64,000 nucleotides of DNA from CAYNYM01 sp049366815 (GTDB lineage: Bacteria; Desulfobacterota; DSM-4660; Desulfatiglandales; HGW-15): positions 29,682 to 93,681 of the forward strand of contig JBMNCO010000182.1 of the NCBI GenBank assembly GCA_049366815.1, in the 5' to 3' direction. Positions 17,034-25,480 of the stretch are shown here, piece by piece. Position numbers and translations under genes: made by a program. Under the pieces are notes generated by a model. That model was not told the DNA's origin. It saw only the letters and a program-made list of their open reading frames with translations, and searched no databases. Position 1 is the first letter of the stretch, and each line of letters opens with the position of its first letter.

Positions 17034-18239
17034 CTAAGCCACGTAATCATAATATCCCCTGACCACCCGGTATCGAGCGATCTGTTGGCCCCCGAGCCAC
17101 AGCTGGGGAATCTTTGCATCCCGGAGGTATTTTTCCAGGTTGTACTCCGGCGAAATGCCGTTTGACCCCATCAGTTCCGCCGCCATATTGGTGACCCACA
17201 CCGCCCCGTCTGAACAGAAGATCCTTGCGGCACTGGCCCTGGAGATCATTGTCTTGGAAAACGGGGGGCCGTATTGCTCAGGGTGATCCATCATCCAGGC
17301 AAAATTGTAGACGGCTGCACTCATCAGTTCGATGCGCATGGCCATTTCCGCGAGAATACCGGCCGCCAGGCTCCACTCTCTCACGGGTTTGCCGTTGCTC
17401 TTGCGTTCCTTGGTATAATCGAGCGCGATTTCGAAGGCCGCCCGGGCAATCCCAAGGGACATGGTGCAGGAGTGCCATTGGGTCCCGGCCATGGCCGCAC
17501 TGTAAAAGTGGACATCATGACCGGGCCCTGCGAGTCGGTATTCCTTGGGGACCCGCACATTGTCATAAAAGATGCTGGCATTGATGGATGTCTTGAAACC
17601 CATTTTGGGCTCCGGTTTTCCAAAGGACAGACCGGGTGCATCCCCGGGGACATAGATCAGGGCGACGCCCTCTTCACCTGCCTCCGGGTCGGTGTTGCAA
17701 ATGGTCAGATAGACACTGGCGACGCTCGCATTGGTAGGCCAGGACTTGGTGCCGTTGATGACATACTCGTCCCCATCCAATGTGGCCCGGGTGGCAATGC
17801 CCCTTCCCTGGAGCAACGGATTCTCGGAGTCGGCTCCCCCTGTTGCATCCGTCATGGACAGGCATGCATAGCACAATTTGTCGCCGCAAAAGCCGGGGGC
17901 GAATTTTTCGAGCACGGCCTTGTTACCGGCGTGTACGGCCGGGCCCAGTATGAGGCCGGCGTTGATGCCGGCGCTCAGGCTGATCCCCGCATCCCCCCTG
18001 GCCAATTCCTCGCACAGGATCCCCAGGGTCATCATGGAGCCGGGTCCGGTGCCTCCGTATTCCTCAGGGTATCCGGCCCTCTGGATTCCCATGTCCACGA
18101 GTTTTTGATGAACACTTTCGACCAATTCATAGTTCTGCTCCATCTGACTTCTGATGGGCATGATCTCCTTGTCAACGAACTTTCTGATCGTATCCCGGAT
18201 GGCGTTTTGTTCATCGGTGAATAGATGCTGTAGATGCAT
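17034..18239 (-). CDS. Acyl-CoA dehydrogenase lacking the usual catalytic Glu
   Basis: 401 residues from ATG 18239, which has AAAGGAGGG upstream. All three ACAD domains are present, including the FAD-binding segment SMTDATGGADSE and the C-terminal YLRDAKI region. Where most family members have IYEGT with the catalytic Glu, this protein reads LWLGGQQ, so the base is missing at that position. Some ACADs, such as isovaleryl-CoA dehydrogenase and alicyclic acyl-CoA dehydrogenases, place the base elsewhere. It probably dehydrogenates the acyl-CoA made in this island. It is the gene directly upstream of AOR. Substrate unknown. Confidence 0.9.
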   Translation of the reverse strand: MHLQHLFTDEQNAIRDTIRKFVDKEIMPIRSQMEQNYELVESVHQKLVDMGIQRAGYPEEYGGTGPGSMMTLGILCEELARGDAGISLSAGINAGLILGPAVHAGNKAVLEKFAPGFCGDKLCYACLSMTDATGGADSENPLLQGRGIATRATLDGDEYVINGTKSWPTNASVASVYLTICNTDPEAGEEGVALIYVPGDAPGLSFGKPEPKMGFKTSINASIFYDNVRVPKEYRLAGPGHDVHFYSAAMAGTQWHSCTMSLGIARAAFEIALDYTKERKSNGKPVREWSLAAGILAEMAMRIELMSAAVYNFAWMMDHPEQYGPPFSKTMISRASAARIFCSDGAVWVTNMAAELMGSNGISPEYNLEKYLRDAKIPQLWLGGQQIARYRVVRGYYDYVA

Positions 18240-18335
18240 GATCCCTCCTTTCGCCATTTTTTGGAGGTGGAAGAAAACCTTACATGGGGATTCTCGGACC
18301 GTCCCCATTTGCAGCGTTCACATTGATCATCATGT

Positions 18336-18695
18336 TCAGTCGTTCGCGCCGTAATAGGCCTCTACGCCCCCAAGGACGTAAAAATCCGCCACCCATTTGG
18401 AAAACCATTGCGGAAAGAATTCCTCCTTGAAGGTCTTTGTCTCGTGGGCCTCTTGCCAGTCTTCCAGGCTGGTTACGTCCATGATACCGATGAACCTGTA
18501 GGGAGAGGCCGTCGGTTCCGGTGTCTTTCCCTGCCGGCCGTTGCCCGTGATTCCCCCCATCATTTTTAAGAGCGTAAAACTCTTGCCGCCCTTGAGCCCG
18601 AGCAGCAGGGGCCCTTTATAGGTCTCACACCATTTGATATAGTCTTCTTCCTTCACGTCGTCCCTCAGATTGTACAGGATGATTTCCTTGGCCAT
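18336..18695 (-). CDS. Small protein, probable dimeric alpha/beta-barrel fold
   Basis: 119 residues, soluble. The N-terminal strand MAKEIILYNLRDD and the later strand FIGIMDV, separated by helices, recall the ferredoxin-like half of dimeric alpha/beta-barrel proteins (EthD- or REDY-like). This is a judgement of shape, not a firm family match. A good ribosome site precedes the ATG. It sits 97 bp upstream of the acyl-CoA dehydrogenase on the same strand, inside the catabolic island, so a role in the same pathway is likely. Function unknown. Confidence 0.7.
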   Translation of the reverse strand: MAKEIILYNLRDDVKEEDYIKWCETYKGPLLLGLKGGKSFTLLKMMGGITGNGRQGKTPEPTASPYRFIGIMDVTSLEDWQEAHETKTFKEEFFPQWFSKWVADFYVLGGVEAYYGAND

Positions 18696-18785
18696 GACAG
18701 TCTCCTTTCTGCGATCTTTGGGTTTTATGGGATCTTTTCAAATGACAATGATCGGTCTTTGACTCCTCTTGAGATAAGGTTAGGA

Positions 18786-18908
18786 ATGGAGAGGTCTGCT
18801 ATCGGCATTCAGCGCTCAGCCTAATGCCTTGTCTTTGCATAGCTTTTTCTGATAGCTGAGGGCCATTAGCGCGAATTCGGGAATGCTCTTTTCCGGCTGA
18901 GCACCAGT
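18786..18908 (+). repeat. Repeat family B, copy 1 (left hairpin lost)
   Basis: Matches the other family B copies over the core CTGCTATCGGCATTCAGCG, the TTTGCATAGCTTTT segment and the right-end GCGAATTCGGGAATGCTC. The left terminal hairpin is missing. It lies in the gap between two minus-strand genes of the catabolic island. Confidence 0.75.
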
Positions 18909-18967
18909 TAAATTTTCTGCTAAAATGATTTTGGGCTGTTACATTAAAATTCACATCATGAAGTTTA

Positions 18968-19750
18968 TTAAACATGTCCATGCATATTGCAGAGGATATG
19001 CTGTTGCATGCCTCCGTCACAGGGGATGTTCGCTCCCCTTATCCAACCGCTGCCGTCGCTGCACATGAAGGCGATAACGGGCGCAATGTCTTCAGGACGC
19101 CCCGGCCGGTCCATGACTTTCATATCCTCTTCGGCCCGTTCTCCCAGAGTTTCCAGAAAGTCCGGGAGAATCGGTGTCTCGACGGGGCCCGGACTGACGC
19201 AATTCATCCGGATTCCCCGGTCGCGCCAGGTCCACCGGTTCATCATCGTCCATACGATAAGGGTCTCTTTTGTGTAGAAATAGGATCGCCCGCCCTCCTG
19301 GGTCACCCCATTTTCATCGCAGATTTTCTCGACCGCATTGAAGTCCCTTAAAGCGATCAGGTTTTTGATCTGCGGTCCGGCTTCCGGCCAGCCGACGCCT
19401 GCAAGGGATGCCACGTTCACTATGGAGGCCGGGTTATTGAGCTTGTCTATCATCAATTCCGTGAAATGTCTGAGCCCGAGAAAATTGACTTTCAGCACAA
19501 GCACCCGATCTCTCGTAGGCGGTAGACCTGCTATGTTACAGAGGGCGTCGATTCCCTCCGGAATCATTTTCACCGCGGCCTCGATCGAAGCAGGGTCGGA
19601 AAGATCCGCCCTGACATATTGATCTGCATTGCCCTCAGGCTCGTTGATGTCCACGGCTATCACCGTTGCACCTCGTGCCTTGAGGGTCTTTGCAGTCTCG
19701 GCACCAATCCCTGAGGCCGCTCCCGTAACGACAATTCTCTTGTTTTCCAT
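18968..19750 (-). CDS. SDR dehydrogenase, coniferyl-alcohol/hydroxysteroid dehydrogenase-like
   Basis: 260 residues. The cofactor motif is TGAASGIG (9-16), the Asp after strand 2 (VAVDIN-type, here VIAVDIN) predicts NAD(H), and NVASLAG carries the serine. The catalytic pair is intact as YFYTK. The insert between serine and tyrosine (about 40 residues) is typical of the coniferyl-alcohol/3-alpha-hydroxysteroid dehydrogenase subgroup. It would oxidise an alcohol to the aldehyde that AOR then oxidises. It lies about 160 bp downstream of livK on the same strand. The substrate is an inference. Confidence 0.88.
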   Translation of the reverse strand: MENKRIVVTGAASGIGAETAKTLKARGATVIAVDINEPEGNADQYVRADLSDPASIEAAVKMIPEGIDALCNIAGLPPTRDRVLVLKVNFLGLRHFTELMIDKLNNPASIVNVASLAGVGWPEAGPQIKNLIALRDFNAVEKICDENGVTQEGGRSYFYTKETLIVWTMMNRWTWRDRGIRMNCVSPGPVETPILPDFLETLGERAEEDMKVMDRPGRPEDIAPVIAFMCSDGSGWIRGANIPCDGGMQQHILCNMHGHV

Positions 19751-19817
19751 GATCGTCCTTTTCTCCTCAATTTCTATTGTGTTTTTACACCTCGCAGTGG
19801 CAAAGCCATGAATTCCA

Positions 19818-19848
19818 GGCTATCCCGTACATCCTGCACAGGATAGCC
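19818..19848. terminator. Inverted repeat between livK and the SDR gene
   Basis: GGCTATCC at 19818-19825 pairs perfectly with GGATAGCC at 19841-19848, and the loop region can extend through ATCCTG/CAGGAT. There is no T-run on the minus strand, so it may slow transcription, stabilise the livK 3' end or be an operator. Confidence 0.35.
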
Positions 19849-19912
19849 CGAATCAATCGATCATGTCCCTTTCAACACCTTGCGGATGCCATCAAAAATG
19901 CCGTACAATTGA

Positions 19913-21139
19913 TCATCGTTTATCCCAGGGCGACGCCAATCTGACCTTCCATCCCCCCTCAATGAAGGGGTAAACGAGCTTCTGCTCCCCATTCCACCAC
20001 TGGTTGGCCGTAGCCTGGAAGGATGCCGTTCCATCCGGCGCGTATTTGATATCTCCCATTACGGTCCCTTTAAACTCATAGGTAAGGACCGCATCTCTGA
20101 CCTTGGCTGAGTCCAGAGACCCGGCCTTTTCTATGGCCTGAAAGAGAATTTGGGCCGTTGCGTAGAAGCATCCTGTACTTACAGATGTCTTGCCGTATTG
20201 ATCCTTAAATCGTTGTCCCAGCTCTTTCGCCCCGGGGTAGGGAAAGTCCTCATGCCAAAAACCGTCAAAAAGGATATACTGTGCATCCTTTCGCAGGGCA
20301 TCCCAGAACTCCGCCGTCCATGTCCCCTTGGCACCGTGGATATATGGGATGTTGCAACCGTTCTCTTTCATCTGCCTCACAAGGGTGATACAGTCCGAAG
20401 GCGATCCAAAAATAAAAAGGGCATCCACTTTTTTTGATTTCAGCTTGAGGATCTGTGAGGAATAATCCTTCGCCCCGACAGACCACGGTTCGTCGAGAAC
20501 GAATTTGTATCCGTACTTTTCCGCAGCGGCCCTGAGGCCTTCACCCATTCCCCTCCCGTCAAGCGTGTCTTCCATCAGCAAGGCAGGCCGTTTGACCTTG
20601 TCAGACTCGGGGAAGCTGTTCCATATTTCATAGGGAATGGTGCTGTATTGCCACATATCGAAGAAGAACATGGTGGACCACTTGAAATTGTTGGGTCTCC
20701 ACACCGGCAGAAGACAGGTGGTTGCATGGTAATATTTCTTATATTTCTCCGCAGTAACACAGCTCGGGATGGTGAGAGGAGTTGAATGGGTGGAGAGCAT
20801 GAGATCGACCTTTTGCAGTTTGATGAGTTTTTCCACCGCAGCCGCGGCCTTACCGGGGTCGCTCTCATCGTCCGCGACAATGAGCTTGACCGGCAGTTTC
20901 TTGCCATATTCTTTTACAAAAATTCCCCCATCCTTGTTGACATCAGCCACCGCCTGCTCATAGGCCCATCTTTGTTCACCCCCATCCATGGCGATCGGCC
21001 CTGTTAGTGAAAGGTTGGCTCCAATGAGGATTTCCGTCTTCTCCGCCGCCTGAACAGGTCCCGTGGCGATTATACAGAGCGCCGGAATCAAGAGAATTGC
21101 CCACACACACGAGAAAATCTTCCTCTCCATCATTTTCAA
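19913..21139 (-). CDS. ABC transporter periplasmic substrate-binding protein (LivK-like)
   Basis: 408 residues with a signal peptide of about 31 residues ending VQAAE, then a type-1 periplasmic binding fold: ILIGANLSLTGPIAMDGGEQ is the classic N-terminus of the family. It binds a solute in the periplasm for the LivHMGF importer encoded directly upstream. Such proteins often bind branched amino acids, but in anaerobic aromatic degraders related ones bind aromatic acids; the context here favours the latter. A ribosome site (GGAGGG) precedes the ATG. It is the last of five liv genes. Confidence 0.92.
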   Translation of the reverse strand: MKMMERKIFSCVWAILLIPALCIIATGPVQAAEKTEILIGANLSLTGPIAMDGGEQRWAYEQAVADVNKDGGIFVKEYGKKLPVKLIVADDESDPGKAAAAVEKLIKLQKVDLMLSTHSTPLTIPSCVTAEKYKKYYHATTCLLPVWRPNNFKWSTMFFFDMWQYSTIPYEIWNSFPESDKVKRPALLMEDTLDGRGMGEGLRAAAEKYGYKFVLDEPWSVGAKDYSSQILKLKSKKVDALFIFGSPSDCITLVRQMKENGCNIPYIHGAKGTWTAEFWDALRKDAQYILFDGFWHEDFPYPGAKELGQRFKDQYGKTSVSTGCFYATAQILFQAIEKAGSLDSAKVRDAVLTYEFKGTVMGDIKYAPDGTASFQATANQWWNGEQKLVYPFIEGGWKVRLASPWDKR

Positions 21140-21176
21140 CTCCCTCCTTGTTTAAGGTTTTTGAACGGCTGATTGC

Positions 21177-22127
21177 CTAACCCCTTCTCCTTCTCGAAAT
21201 CTTTTTTAACCACCTTATCCTGACCAGGCCGTCAGGCAAAAACATGATCGTCAAAATGATGAGTGCCCCCGAAAAGATGGGGTGGATCTCCGGCAGCCAG
21301 ATCTTCGCCGCCTCAAAGACAACCGTCAGAAAGAACGCGCCTATGATAGGACCCGTAATGGAGCCGCTTCCACCCATGACACACATCAGGATGGGATAGA
21401 GGGTCCAGTTGAGTCCGTAGAAATTTTGAGGATGGATGTGAAAGAGGTAATAGGCATGGAGACTTCCACAAAGCCCGGCGATAAAGGCGCCCGCAGCAAA
21501 GGCCAGGACTTTGTATTTCAGCACATGGACACCGTTGGCTTCTGCAGCCGTCTCATCATCCCTTATCGCTATCAGGGCCCAGCCGACCGAAGATTTGGCC
21601 ATAAAAAGGATCACTGCTGTGGCCAGGACCGCCAAAAAGAGCGCCGTAAAGTAGTAAGGCGTCATGGAGGTGTATGATCCGGAAGGAAGCATAAGGCCCG
21701 CAGATCCTCCCGTCAAGGTCCGCCCTTGAGTGAAGATGAGCCTCAATATCTCCCCCAGCCCCAGGGTCCCCAGTGCAAAATAGTCTCCCCTTAATTTTGA
21801 GAGGAGCGGTATCCCGACGGCCGTCGCAACAAGGGCGGGAATGAGGCCCGACATGAACATCGCGAGGGGATCAAAATAACCCGTATACCCCTGCGTCCAT
21901 CCTATGGCGATCACATAGGCGCCGAGTCCGAAAAAGGCATGAAGGCCGAGGGATATCTGGCCTGTGTAGCCTGCCACCAGGTTCCAGGACTGGGCAAGGG
22001 CAAGATAGATGAATGCCATAAACAAAAAATACACGAGATAGGATGTCTCTGGATCAAAGGCCAGGGGTATGCCAGAAAAAACCGCCAAAAGGAGTATCAC
22101 CGATCCTGTGCGTATCCTCTTTTTCAT
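21177..22127 (-). CDS. ABC transporter permease (LivM-like)
   Basis: 316 residues from ATG 22127, which overlaps the livH stop in an ATGA. About eight to nine membrane helices, and the family's conserved cytoplasmic segment with GYTGQISLGLHAFFGLGAY and AIRDDETAAEANG, the EAA-like loop touching the ATPase. Inner-membrane half of the importer channel with LivH. The longer in-frame reading from 22220 lies inside livH and is rejected. Confidence 0.93.
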   Translation of the reverse strand: MKKRIRTGSVILLLAVFSGIPLAFDPETSYLVYFLFMAFIYLALAQSWNLVAGYTGQISLGLHAFFGLGAYVIAIGWTQGYTGYFDPLAMFMSGLIPALVATAVGIPLLSKLRGDYFALGTLGLGEILRLIFTQGRTLTGGSAGLMLPSGSYTSMTPYYFTALFLAVLATAVILFMAKSSVGWALIAIRDDETAAEANGVHVLKYKVLAFAAGAFIAGLCGSLHAYYLFHIHPQNFYGLNWTLYPILMCVMGGSGSITGPIIGAFFLTVVFEAAKIWLPEIHPIFSGALIILTIMFLPDGLVRIRWLKKISRRRRG

Positions 22128-23020
22128 GGTCTCTCCGAGTTGGCGGAAAGAGTGAACAGGCCCTCGGGCCTGAACATCAAAACGAGTAAAAACGCCGTGT
22201 AAGAGATCACATCGGCCCACCCGCCGGTTATAAAGAACGATCCGAGACTCTCGAGAACACCTAAAAAGATACCTCCCATAAGTGCACCGACCACACTTCC
22301 CATGCCCCCGATCGCAAGGGCGATCATGGCCTTGAGACTGAACACAAAGCCGAAATAGGGATCAAAGGAATAATTGATTGCGGTAGAGATGCCGGCAAGC
22401 CCGGCCAGACCGATACCGATCCCGAAGGTGATGGTGTTGACCCAATGGGGGGTGATGCCGACCAGGGTCGCGGCCTCCAAATTTTCGGTAGCGGCCCTTA
22501 CGGCCTTTCCCATGAGCGTCTTTTTCAGGAAAAGGGTTACTCCCGTGGTTGCGAGAATGGCCATGACAAAGGCCGTGAGACGTGTAAAGGAAATCTTGAT
22601 TCCCATGACCGTGATCGCATAAGCGGTGTAACCGGTCTGGATGGCCCGCGGATTGGGGGTCCACATCACGGACATGAGATTTTCGAGAAGGGCCATCATG
22701 CCGAAGGCAATGAGTAGTGAAGGGAACTTGCCGGCTCGGGCCACCTTTCTGAAAAAGATCTGATAAAAGGCGAAACCCAGGATAAGAGATGCCGGAAAGA
22801 TGATAAATAAAGACAGGTAAGGGTCCAGGTGAAAAAGCTCGAACAACCAAAAGGTGCCATAGGCGGCCAGAACGATCATCGAACCCTGGGCGATAAAAAT
22901 GATCTGCATCGTTCCGTATATAAGGCTGAGCCCGATGGCGGCAATCCCGTACATCGCTCCGAAGAGGATGCCGTTGATAAGTATCTGGAGAAGGATATCC
23001 GCCGATGGAAGATAAAACAT
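22124..23020 (-). CDS. ABC transporter permease (LivH-like)
   Basis: 298 residues, strongly hydrophobic with about eight helices. The N-terminus ILINGILFGAMYGIAAIGLS is the usual LivH opening, and the loop with GKAVRAATENLEAATLVGI is the ATPase-contact region. Pairs with LivM to form the pore. It starts 6 bp after livF stops and its own stop overlaps livM, so the genes are translationally coupled. Confidence 0.94.
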   Translation of the reverse strand: MFYLPSADILLQILINGILFGAMYGIAAIGLSLIYGTMQIIFIAQGSMIVLAAYGTFWLFELFHLDPYLSLFIIFPASLILGFAFYQIFFRKVARAGKFPSLLIAFGMMALLENLMSVMWTPNPRAIQTGYTAYAITVMGIKISFTRLTAFVMAILATTGVTLFLKKTLMGKAVRAATENLEAATLVGITPHWVNTITFGIGIGLAGLAGISTAINYSFDPYFGFVFSLKAMIALAIGGMGSVVGALMGGIFLGVLESLGSFFITGGWADVISYTAFLLVLMFRPEGLFTLSANSERP

Positions 23021-23026
23021 GTTATT

Positions 23027-23746
23027 CTACCTCAGGGATCCCATATAGGCCTTCCGGATCTCAGGATCGGAGAGAAGTTCGTCGCCTTTTCCCGTCATGG
23101 TCACCCTGCCGTTCTTGAGCACGAGGGCATGATGGGCGATCTTCAGGGCCTGGTGGATATTCTGCTCCACAAGGAGAATCGTCACCTTCTGGTCGTTCAA
23201 TTTCCTGATGATCTCAAACACGGTTTTGACAATCAGAGGGGCCAGCCCCAGGGATGGTTCGTCGAGCATCAGGATCTTCGGCCTCGACATGAGTGCCCTC
23301 CCGATGGCGACCATCTGCTGCTCACCTCCACTCATTTTTCCGGTCTGTTGATCCTTTCTCTCCTTGACTATGGGAAACAGCTCGGTGACCCACTCCAGGG
23401 TTTTCTGCGTCATGGCTCTGGCCCGTTTTGTGAATGCACCCAGTTCAAGGTTTTCAGTAACGGTGAGCTTTGAAAAAAGCCCTCTCCCTTCGGGCACAAG
23501 GGAGATTCCAAGATTCACCATGACATGGGCTCTCCGTCCATCCACACGGACCCCCTTGAACTCAATCAGCCCCGATGATGGACGAATGAGGCCGGCAATG
23601 GCCTTTAAGATAGTGGATTTGCCTGCCCCGTTTGAACCAATGATGGAGTAGACCTCCCCTTCATCTACATAAAAACCGATATCCCAGAGGGCCTGAGCAT
23701 CTCCATAAGAGACATTGAGATCACTGATCTTCAACAGGTGATTCAC
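23027..23746 (-). CDS. ABC transporter ATP-binding protein (LivF-like)
   Basis: 239 residues from a GTG at 23746 preceded by GGAGG. Walker A GSNGAGKST, signature MSGGEQQMVAIGRAL, Walker B ILMLDEPSLGLAP and the H-loop region are all present. It energises the importer at the cytoplasmic face together with LivG. The start lies 26 bp inside the end of livG. The reading from ATG 23767 would add seven residues of no family likeness. Confidence 0.93.
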   Translation of the reverse strand: MNHLLKISDLNVSYGDAQALWDIGFYVDEGEVYSIIGSNGAGKSTILKAIAGLIRPSSGLIEFKGVRVDGRRAHVMVNLGISLVPEGRGLFSKLTVTENLELGAFTKRARAMTQKTLEWVTELFPIVKERKDQQTGKMSGGEQQMVAIGRALMSRPKILMLDEPSLGLAPLIVKTVFEIIRKLNDQKVTILLVEQNIHQALKIAHHALVLKNGRVTMTGKGDELLSDPEIRKAYMGSLR

Positions 23747-24452
23747 CGAGATAGGCCTCCACAACATTCTTGTTCTCTGCTACTTCCTCAGGATTACCTT
23801 CAGCCAGCTTTCTCCCGTAATCCAGCACGACGATTTTGTCACAGACGTTGAAGATGGCATCTATTTTGTGCTCGATCCAGAGGATGGATATGCCGTGGGT
23901 CTCACGGATGTCTTCGATAAGCTCCATAACGGTATGGGTCTCTGTCGGGTTCAGGCCTGCCAGGGGTTCATCCAACAGTGCGAGCCCTGGTTTTGAGGCT
24001 ATCGCCCGGGCCATTTCCACCAACCTCCTGTCTGAAAAGGTAAGATGCCCTGCAACCATGTCCTTGATCTCGAGCAGTTTCAAGGCTTCCAAACACCGCA
24101 AGGCTGCATCGAGCGCCTTCTTTTTTGTCCTCTTTTTTCCGTATTTTGCGCCCACCAGGACGTTCTCCAGAACCGTCATGGTCGGGAAGACCCTGACGAG
24201 CTGAAAAGTCCTTGCAATGCCGCTTCGGCAGATCTGGTGAGGTTTGTGCCCGACCAGTTCTTTACCCTTATATTGAATGCTACCGGAATTTGGCCGATAG
24301 ATACCTGAAATGACATTAAAAAGGGTCGTCTTTCCTGCACCGTTAGGACCTATGAGTCCCACGATCTCTCCTTCATCCACATTAAAAGAAATGTCATTCA
24401 GCACGAATAATCCGCCGAAGCGTTTCCTGATGTCTTTGAGCGCAAGGAGCAT
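23721..24452 (-). CDS. ABC transporter ATP-binding protein (LivG-like)
   Basis: 243 residues from ATG 24452, with GAGGG 10 nt upstream. Walker A GPNGAGKTT, the LivG-specific ARTFQLVRVFPTMTVLENV region, a degenerate signature TFSDRRLVEMARA in place of LSGGQ, and Walker B LALLDEPLAGLNP. First gene of the liv operon. The leader, about 190 nt, contains a terminator-like hairpin with an ANTAR-type hexaloop, so expression may depend on antitermination by the adjacent response regulator. The upstream extension to 24551 covers leader sequence and is rejected. Confidence 0.93.
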   Translation of the reverse strand: MLLALKDIRKRFGGLFVLNDISFNVDEGEIVGLIGPNGAGKTTLFNVISGIYRPNSGSIQYKGKELVGHKPHQICRSGIARTFQLVRVFPTMTVLENVLVGAKYGKKRTKKKALDAALRCLEALKLLEIKDMVAGHLTFSDRRLVEMARAIASKPGLALLDEPLAGLNPTETHTVMELIEDIRETHGISILWIEHKIDAIFNVCDKIVVLDYGRKLAEGNPEEVAENKNVVEAYLGESPVEDQ

Positions 24453-24487
24453 TGAATGATTCCCTCGGTTCGAGAGAACATGGTTTG

Positions 24488-24506
24488 TATCGGCCGAAAG
24501 CCGATA
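24488..24506 (-). promoter_or_regulatory. Small leader hairpin before livG
   Basis: TATCGGC and GCCGATA form a perfect 7-bp stem with a 5-nt loop, about 35 nt upstream of the livG start codon. It may shape the 5' leader; no known riboswitch class is recognised. Confidence 0.35.
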
Positions 24507-24580
24507 GGTTGGAAAAGGATCGCTGCATCTCGAAATTCTCATGGGTGGCAAGCGCGTGTCACGGAGGCATGAAACAAGAA

Positions 24581-24612
24581 GCCTCCTTCACCCGTCGTTG
24601 GGCGAAGGAGGC
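24581..24612 (-). promoter_or_regulatory. Terminator-like hairpin with ANTAR-type hexaloop in the liv leader
   Basis: In the minus-strand transcript a 13-bp stem (GCCTCCTTCGCCC with GGGTGAAGGAGGC, one G-U pair) closes a six-base loop AACGAC. ANTAR regulators recognise hexaloops with A at position 1 and G at position 4; both are present. TTCTTGTTT follows, as in an intrinsic terminator. Just upstream GGAGG-N8-CCTCC could form a competing stem with the 5' arm. I did not find a clear second hexaloop hairpin, which known ANTAR targets usually have. Confidence 0.55.
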
Positions 24613-24646
24613 CCCATTACCTCCCATACCATCCCATGTTATGTTT

Positions 24647-24676
24647 TTTATAACCAAACTGCATGCTCTTTGTCAA
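24647..24676 (-). promoter_or_regulatory. Sigma-70-type promoter of the liv operon
   Basis: On the minus strand a perfect TTGACA (24676-24671), an 18-nt spacer and TATAAA (24652-24647). Transcription would start near 24640, placing the hexaloop hairpin in the first 60 nt of the leader. Confidence 0.65.
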
Positions 24677-24906
24677 TCAAAAATATATCGAAATGATTGA
24701 TTTCCAAAACAGGCCCGTTTTACTCCCCGGCATCAGTCTCGTCAGGCTGTTGTGTGATGAGAAAAGGGCATCCTTGCATTGAGCCCCCAAGCGGAAGGCG
24801 GGGGCCGGGATTTTCTCCGACGCAATTTTGTAGGATACGAGATCGATGTTCTTTCCGGGGGTGATACGTAAATCCTGCGAGGACAAAAAGAAGGATCCGG
24901 GGCAGT

Positions 24907-25470
24907 CTATTCGAGTGTGAGGATAATGGCCTCTGCCACTTCCTTTATGGGTTTGTTCTTTTTCATACTCATCCGTTGAATACGACGATAGGCCTCCTTT
25001 TCCGGGAGCCCCTCAACTTCCATCAGCAGGCCCTTTGCCTTTTCAATGAGTTTTCGGGTTTCCAATTGAGTTTTGAGCCGGGAAACATGCTCCAGAAGAG
25101 AAGATTCCTCGATAAAATGACTGACGGCGAGTTCAATAATAGGCGGAAGATCTCTCTCACGGAACGGTTTCGTGAGGTAGGCCATCACACCGGCCTCCCT
25201 GGCGCCGTTGATAAGGCTCTTGTCGGAGTAGGCCGTCAAAAGGATAACAGGAAATCGTGACCCAATCTTCTTGGCCAGGGAAATGCCGTCAATATGTGGC
25301 ATTTTGATATCCAGAATAGCCACATCAGGCCTTGTTTGTTCGATCAGTTCCAAGGCTTCACGGCCGTTTCTCGCCACCCCGATGACACGATAACCGAGAT
25401 CCTCCAAGGCTTCTCGAAGGTCCGCCCTTATTATGGGTTCATCATCCGCAATAACAATTCGGAAAGTCAT
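24907..25470 (-). CDS. ANTAR-domain response regulator (antiterminator type)
   Basis: 187 residues. Receiver domain 1-120 with acidic pair in IADDEP, phospho-acceptor Asp in AILDIKMPH (about 54), Thr in LLTAYSD and Lys in LTKPF. A helical linker leads to an ANTAR domain (about 125-187) with the pattern TRKLIEKAKGLLMEVEGL and EAYRRIQRMSM. ANTAR proteins bind hexaloop RNA hairpins when phosphorylated and prevent termination. It is cotranscribed with the FIST kinase (10 bp gap). The downstream liv operon leader contains a matching hairpin, so the likely target is solute uptake. Confidence 0.93.
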   Translation of the reverse strand: MTFRIVIADDEPIIRADLREALEDLGYRVIGVARNGREALELIEQTRPDVAILDIKMPHIDGISLAKKIGSRFPVILLTAYSDKSLINGAREAGVMAYLTKPFRERDLPPIIELAVSHFIEESSLLEHVSRLKTQLETRKLIEKAKGLLMEVEGLPEKEAYRRIQRMSMKKNKPIKEVAEAIILTLE

Positions 25471-25480
25471 GGTCTTCCTT

